64,000 nt of DNA from Edaphochlamys debaryana. Lineage: Eukaryota; Chlorophyta; Chlorophyceae; Chlamydomonadales. Of the stretch, positions 59,453 through 64,000 are shown piece after piece. The notes beneath the pieces were generated by a model. That model searched no databases, was not told the DNA's origin, and saw only the letters and a list, made by a program, of their open reading frames with translations. Position 1 is the stretch's first letter; the number at the start of each line of letters is the position of its first letter. The DNA lies in assembly GCA_016858145.1 (NCBI GenBank), contig JAEHOE010000055.1:62001-126000 (forward strand), in the 5' to 3' direction. The translations under genes were made by a program, and so were the position numbers.

Positions 59453-60616
59453 GGGGCCTCGGCCTGAAGCATTGAAGCAGTCCTGGCTAGAATCTGAAGG
59501 GCAAAAGGAGAAGCAAGCCCATAGGAAGCGGAGGACATGAGAGCTGCGAGCGGTCCAGCGGTCTGGCGTTGTGGTCAAGGCGGAAGTTGATGTGGAAGAG
59601 GGGGATAGAAGACGGGGGAGTGGATGCTGTAGTAAGGAAGAAGACGGACGAGATCGGTAGGGGGGATGGATCTTGGGTGAGGGAGCGCGTGCTTACGGCG
59701 AGGAGCAGCAGGCGCGCGGCGTGGACGGGCGACGGCAGGGAAGGGGCATGCACCCCTAGATGTGGGAAGCCCGGCCAAGCATGGAAGTGGATGCCGGCCA
59801 TAAGCGCATAAGATAGAGGTAAGGCCAAGGGGCCGCCGAGTCCCCTGACGTTGTGTTCGGATGCATAGTGCGTGGGAGATGAAAGAGTCCTTTGGTAATA
59901 CTCGTAGCTGCCCGAGCTGGGGTTGTTTCTGCCTTTCTGGCCCAGCCAGCCGAGGACCGGGAGCCTATGTCTGTGTTTGGAGTGATTGGAGCTCGTGTTA
60001 TGAGGGGACCGCAGACAAGGGGCACGAGTGCGATGTGCCTGGGCCTCATGTCGGTGCCTCCTGCCTGACTCAGCCCTGACTCAGCCGAACCTGCAAGTTA
60101 AAGATACGCATGCATTGCGGATGGTGCTAACGAGCGAAGCGCCACGTACCGCTCCCGGAGCGTTACGTCACGCTCCCGGAGCGTTACGTCACGCTCCCGG
60201 AGCGTTACATCTGTCACACCGTCGAAACATATCACCACCTGTAGCTACCCGCCCCTAGTGGAAGTCCCCTCAGCGTTGTATCTTTAGGGCCAAAGAAACA
60301 CGGTTATTCACGCGCCCTCGAGCACTCGCTCGAGCTCGCTCGCGGAAAGCTCGGCTGACATGGGGGGCCCTCTTGCTCCGGTTGCGTGCTGATGCTTAAT
60401 GTCAAGCTGTATGTCCTCGCATAAGTTTAGTTTTTGCGCGCGCGGTGGCTCGGCACAGGCGCCTCCTTGACCGGACGCCCCTCATCCCGCGACCAAGCTG
60501 GAAAGAAAGGAAGCCATCTGCACGGAAAGCAAGCCACAGACAAGGGATTGGACACTCAAACCACGCAAAAGCGCCACACGACAGCCCCCAAAGGATACAT
60601 ACCAAAGCCTCTGCAG
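59453..60616. other. GST 3' region and intergenic spacer
   Basis: GST 3' UTR followed by the presumed promoter of the small frame at 60617. No TGTAA was found after the GST stop, so its poly(A) site is unplaced. The only structured sequence is the 21-bp triplet listed separately and a short self-complementary CTCGAG-rich stretch at about 60317-60345. Confidence 0.5.
60150..60208. repeat. Three 21-bp tandem repeats, each with a hairpin
   Basis: CGCTCCCGGAGCG followed by TTACGTCA occurs three times with exact 21-bp spacing (starts 60150, 60171, 60192; the last is slightly altered after the palindrome). Each unit has 6-bp inverted arms CGCTCC/GGAGCG and an ACGTCA bZIP-like box, so it could be a regulatory array upstream of the frame at 60617. 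Confidence 0.75.
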
Positions 60617-60982
60617 ATGAACCGCACGCCACGTACAGAGATTCGTGGGCTCCTATCCGCCTCGACCGAGGTGGTCGCCACCGCGGTGCGGGTCAGCCTT
60701 CTGCAGGCAATTCGCCGTGCGCGCAGCAGCGCGGGCGGCCCTGCTGGCCGCGCAGCCTTCACCGACGTCACTGGCAAGCTGTGTCCCGAGACCCGCAGGC
60801 TGGGGCGGGACCTGCTTGCAGCAGGCGGGGCCTCGCTGGTGAAGCGGGTCCTGGCCGAGGTCGAGGCGGAGCTCCGCGCCTCGTCATCCGCGGCAGGAGG
60901 CGTGCTTGAGAAGGGCATTGTGGAGGAGCTGCAGGCGCTGAGGGCGGCGTGGAGTGGAGTGGAGGTGTGCGAGTTTGACTGA
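60617..60982 (+). CDS. Small orphan protein, 121 aa, unknown
   Basis: ATG at 60617 (MNRTPRTEIRGLLSASTEVV), stop TGA at 60980-60982, with no intron needed. The product looks helical, with Leu/Ala/Arg/Glu heptad-like stretches (VKRVLAEVEAELRASS, VEELQALRAAW), and I recognise no domain. CTGCAG immediately precedes the ATG, so the frame could instead be a later exon after a 5' UTR intron. The 31-bp minisatellite starts about 265 nt downstream and a TGTAA only at 63354, so the array could lie in its 3' UTR. Moderately likely to be a real gene. Confidence 0.5.
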   Translation: MNRTPRTEIRGLLSASTEVVATAVRVSLLQAIRRARSSAGGPAGRAAFTDVTGKLCPETRRLGRDLLAAGGASLVKRVLAEVEAELRASSSAAGGVLEKGIVEELQALRAAWSGVEVCEFD

Positions 60983-61246
60983 GCGCCTCAGCGACAGACG
61001 GTCCCACGCACGGTCCACTACAGCCGGCAGGGCCCTGCAGGGCACTACGCTCGTACGGCCCTGGCTGCTGGATGGAGCATGGGCTGTTTGCCAGGATTGC
61101 GTGCGCTGCTTGGTAGCCGTGGTGGCCGTGGACGGGGGCGCCACGTGCCTAACCCTGGGGCATGGAAGGGACGACTGAGGGGCAGGGCAGGCTCCATCCG
61201 CATGCCTCGGCAGTAGGAGCGCCTGACGAGAGCACGACGGAAGCAA

Positions 61247-63212
61247 GCGCTGCAGGCGTCAAGGTCGGCATGGGTGTGCGCTGCAGGCGTCAAGGTCGGC
61301 ATGGGTGTGCGCTGCAGGCGTCAAGGTCGGCATGGGTGTGCGCTGCAGGTGTCAAGGTCGGCATGGGTGTGCGCTGCAGGTGTCAAGGTCGGCATGGGTG
61401 TGCGCTGCAGGCGTCAAGGTCGGCATGGGTGTGCGCTGCAGGCGTCAAGGTCGGCATGGGTGTGCGCTGCAGGTGTCAATGTCGTCATGGGTGTGCGCTG
61501 CAGGCGTCAAGGTCGGCATGGGTGTGCGCTGCAGGCGTCAAGGTCGGCATGGGTGTGGCGTGCAGGCGTCAGGTCGGCATGGGTGTGCGCTGGCAGGCGT
61601 CAAGGTCGGCATGGGTGTGCGCTGCAGGTCGTCAAGGTCGGCATGGGTGTGCGCTGCAGGGTCAAGGTCGGCATGGGTGTGCGCTGCAGGCGTCAAGGGT
61701 CGGCATGGGTGTGCGCTGCAGGTGTCAAGGTCGGCATGGGTGTGCGCTGCAGGTGTCAAGGGTCGGCATGGGTGTGCGCTGCAGGCGTCAAGGTCGGCAT
61801 GGGTGTGCGCTGCAAGGTGTCAAGGTCGGCATGGGTGTGCGCTGCAGGCGTCAAGGTCGGCATGGGTGTGCGCTGCAGGCGTCAAGGTCGGCCATGGGTG
61901 TGCGCTGCAGGCGTCAAGGTCGGCATGGGTGTGCGCTGCAGGCGTCAAGGTCGGCATGGGTGTGCGCTGCAGGCGTCAAGGTCGGCATGGGTGTGCGCTG
62001 CAGGCGTCAAGGTCGGCATGGGTGTGCGCTGCAGGTGTCAAGGTCGGCATGGGTGTGCGCTGCAGGTGTCAAGGTCGGCATGGGTGTGCGCTGCAGGTGT
62101 CAAGGTCGGCATGGGTGTGCGCTGCAGGCGTCAAGGTCGGCATGGGTGTGCGCTGCAGGCGTCAAGGTCGGCATGGGTGTGCGCTGCAGGCGTCAAGGTC
62201 GGCATGGGTGTGCGCTGCAGGCGTCAAGGTCGGCATGGGTGTGCGCTGCAGGCGTCAAGGTCGGCATGGGTGTGCGCTGCAGGCGTCAAGGTCGGCATGG
62301 GTGTGCGCTGCAGGCGTCAAGGTCGGCATGGGTGTGCGCTGCAGGCGTCAAGGTCGGCATGGGTGTGCGCTGCAGGCGTCAAGGTCGGCATGGGTGTGCG
62401 CTGCAGGCGTCAAGGTCGGCATGGGTGTGCGCTGCAGGCGTCAAGGTCGGCATGGGTGTGCGCTGCAGGCGTCAAGGTCGGCATGGGTGTGCGCTGCAGG
62501 TGTCAAGGTCGGCATGGGTGTGCGCTGCAGGCGTCAAGGTCGGCATGGGTGTGCGCTGCAGGTGTCAAGGTCGGCATGGGTGTGCGCTGCAGGTGTCAAG
62601 GTCGGCATGGGTGTGCGCTGCAGGTGTCAAGGTCGGCATGGGTGTGCGCTGCAGGTGTCAAGGTCGGCATGGGTGTGCGCTGCAGGTGTCAAGGTCGGCA
62701 TGGGTGTGCGCTGCAGGCGTCAAGGTCGGCATGGGTGTGCGCTGCAGGCGTCAAGGTCGGCATGGGTGTGCGCTGCAGGCGTCAAGGTCGGCATGGGTGT
62801 GCGCTGCAGGCGTCAAGGTCGGCATGGGTGTGCGCTGCAGGCGTCAAGGTCGGCATGGGTGTGCGCTGCAGGCGTCAAGGTCGGCATGGGTGTGCGCTGC
62901 AGGCGTCAAGGTCGGCATGGGTGTGCGCTGCAGGCGTCAAGGTCGGCATGGGTGTGCGCTGCAGGTGTCAAGGTCGGCATGGGTGTGCGCTGCAGGTGTC
63001 AAGGTCGGCATGGGTGTGCGCTGCAGGTGTCAAGGTCGGCATGGGTGTGCGCTGCAGGCGTCAAGGTCGGCATGGGTGTGCGCTGCAGGTGTCAAGGTCG
63101 GCATGGGTGTGCGCTGCAGGCGTCAAGGTCGGCATGGGTGTGCGCTGCAGGCGTCAAGGTCGGCATGGGTGTGCGCTGCAGGCGTCAAGGTCGGCATGGG
63201 TGTGCGCTGCAG
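61247..63212 (+). repeat. 31-bp minisatellite, about 63 copies
   Basis: Unit of 31 bp containing GTCGGCATGGGTGTGCGCTG and a PstI-type CTGCAG. Units are nearly identical and differ mainly at one C/T position (GCGTC or GTGTC). Single-base indels cluster in a dozen units between about 61555 and 61900. No unit contains a plus-strand stop in any frame, so all three plus frames stay open for 640-700 codons. Translation in each frame gives the same 31-residue repeat. The minus strand is interrupted. Protein coding is doubtful. Confidence 0.95.
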
Positions 63213-63353
63213 GGACCGAGGGGCAGAGGTTACTGAAGGCAGCGGGGCGAAGTGACACAGGGGTCGCAGGCTGCACGGAAGGCAATCAAGCAATCAATTA
63301 AGGCCGTGCAGGGGGGAGCTGTACGACGAGGCCTGCTGATTACCCAAGCGGTT

Positions 63354-63358
63354 TGTAA
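63354..63358 (+). terminator. Possible poly(A) signal TGTAA
   Basis: First TGTAA on the plus strand after the frame at 60617 and the minisatellite. If used, the minisatellite would be transcribed within a long 3' UTR or intron. Confidence 0.25.
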
Positions 63359-63492
63359 CATACGTGCGTGTCGCTATGACGTTGAAACGGTCCCGCCCGA
63401 TCGAGATCTGCCAGCACTACCGGCGCCTCTCCAGCGTATCCTGGGGCCACGTCCAGAGGGGGAGGGGGGGAGGGGGAGGGGGCATAGGAAAA

Positions 63493-63650
63493 GGGAATCT
63501 AGGTTGCGAAGCCGCAGGGAGTCTAGGTTGCGTAGCTGCAGGGAGTCTAGGTTGCGTAGCTGCAGGGAGTCTAGGTTGCGTAGCTGCAGGGAGTCTAGGT
63601 TGCGTAGCTGCAGGGAGTCTAGGTTGCGTAGCCGCAGGGAGTCTAGGTCC
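63493..63650 (+). repeat. 24-bp minisatellite, about 6.5 copies
   Basis: Unit GGGAGTCTAGGTTGCGTAGC plus TGCA, period 24 bp. Because 24 is a multiple of 3, frames across it encode 8-residue repeats (plus strand RLRSCRES; minus strand LDSLQLRN). The edge units are slightly diverged (GAAGCCGCA, GTAGCCGCA). It lies about 270 bp upstream of the gene starting at 63921. Confidence 0.9.
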
Positions 63651-63920
63651 TCTAGGGGCATAAGGGCTAAATTATCTACGTGCGTGGAGCAGCCATAAAT
63701 ACTCTGACTGGAACTTCGATTGCGGCAGTCCAAACGCTTGCAAATGCGGTAGGCACATCAGGCAGGCAGGCGAAAGGGTTGACATGGTCTACTCACAGGG
63801 GTCCCTGGAAGCCAAGATCTTGCAGCCTCACGCAGACTCGCAATGTCCGCGCGATGCAACACAAGAGCGCGAGGGCCATCACACGAGCACACAATTCCAC
63901 AAGCTAGCTAGTCGATCAAC

Positions 63921-64000
63921 ATGGCAGCTCCCAACGCGCCAGAGCTGACGGCGGCCGCCACGGCCTTCCTGCTCGACAAGATCCGCGCCTGCAGCGTGCG
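63921..64000 (+). CDS. Start of a gene cut by the window edge
   Basis: ATG at 63921 opens MAAPNAPELTAAATAFLLDK and continues IRACSVR to the last base without a stop. The CTAGCTAGTCGATCAAC leader before the ATG looks like a 5' UTR. Too short to assign. It could be an Ala-rich N-terminus or an N-terminal helix. Confidence 0.5.
   Translation, partial: MAAPNAPELTAAATAFLLDKIRACSV

Noticed and set aside
61162..63255. A 697-codon plus-strand frame as a repeat-protein gene
   Set aside because: Its openness follows from a 31-bp unit that lacks stop trinucleotides in any plus frame; two other frames are equally long. Without expression evidence it is listed as a minisatellite.
63493..63650. Leucine-rich repeat protein on the minus strand (LDSLQLRN units)
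   Set aside because: The pattern comes from a 24-bp minisatellite with no gene context; the 8-residue period does not match LRR folds.

Overview
The window looks like nuclear DNA of a green alga, most likely a volvocine or other chlamydomonadalean species. The sequence is GC-rich, genes are cut into many short exons with GT-AG introns of about 60-900 nt, TGTAA (the usual chlorophyte polyadenylation signal) lies downstream of several stop codons, and the proteins are full of Ala/Gly/Ser/Pro low-complexity stretches. No bacterial operons, CRISPR arrays, rRNA or convincing tRNA genes were seen. Exon boundaries were read by eye from splice consensus, reading phase and protein motifs, so each multi-exon model is a prediction.

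Layout from left to right. 1302-5356 (-): a secreted or Golgi-type sulfotransferase. 7881-14647 (-): a C2 / VASt-like / C-terminal transmembrane protein of the sterol-transfer type. 16062-22234 (-): a lipoxygenase, LOX A. 22235-27011: a long gene-poor divergent spacer. 27012-27890 (+): a signal-peptide plus single-TM reading frame. 28228-42398 (+): a very large, mostly disordered Ser/Asp/Gly/Pro-rich protein of about 2,700 residues with no recognisable catalytic domain; it may be spliced to the preceding TM frame. 43033-49289 (+): a second full-length lipoxygenase, LOX B. About 49760-52364 (+): a decayed copy of the TM frame and the large gene with about 12 kb missing from its middle. 53743-54165 (-): an intronless UEV1/MMS2-type ubiquitin E2 variant. 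54743-59452 (+): a theta-class glutathione S-transferase. 60617-60982 (+): a small orphan reading frame. 61247-63212: a 31-bp minisatellite. 63921 onward: the first codons of a gene that runs off the window.

The window shows local duplication at three scales. At gene scale, the two lipoxygenases are inverted paralogues, and the large disordered gene has a partial copy on the far side of LOX B. At splice-site scale, short stretches of exon edge plus splice signal are repeated inside neighbouring introns of at least three unrelated genes. At element scale, a short repeat of 56-67 nt that begins GT, ends AG and carries the core GTGTGTTTYGCCGACGCGT sits exactly at such duplicated exon edges in the VASt gene, the large gene and the GST gene. 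It occurs in both orientations and resembles an introner, a mobile intron-generating element. This is the most promising candidate for an undescribed system here.

Functionally, the lipoxygenases, the GST and the VASt lipid-transfer protein would fit oxylipin and lipid metabolism, but eukaryotic neighbours need not be co-functional and no operon logic is implied.
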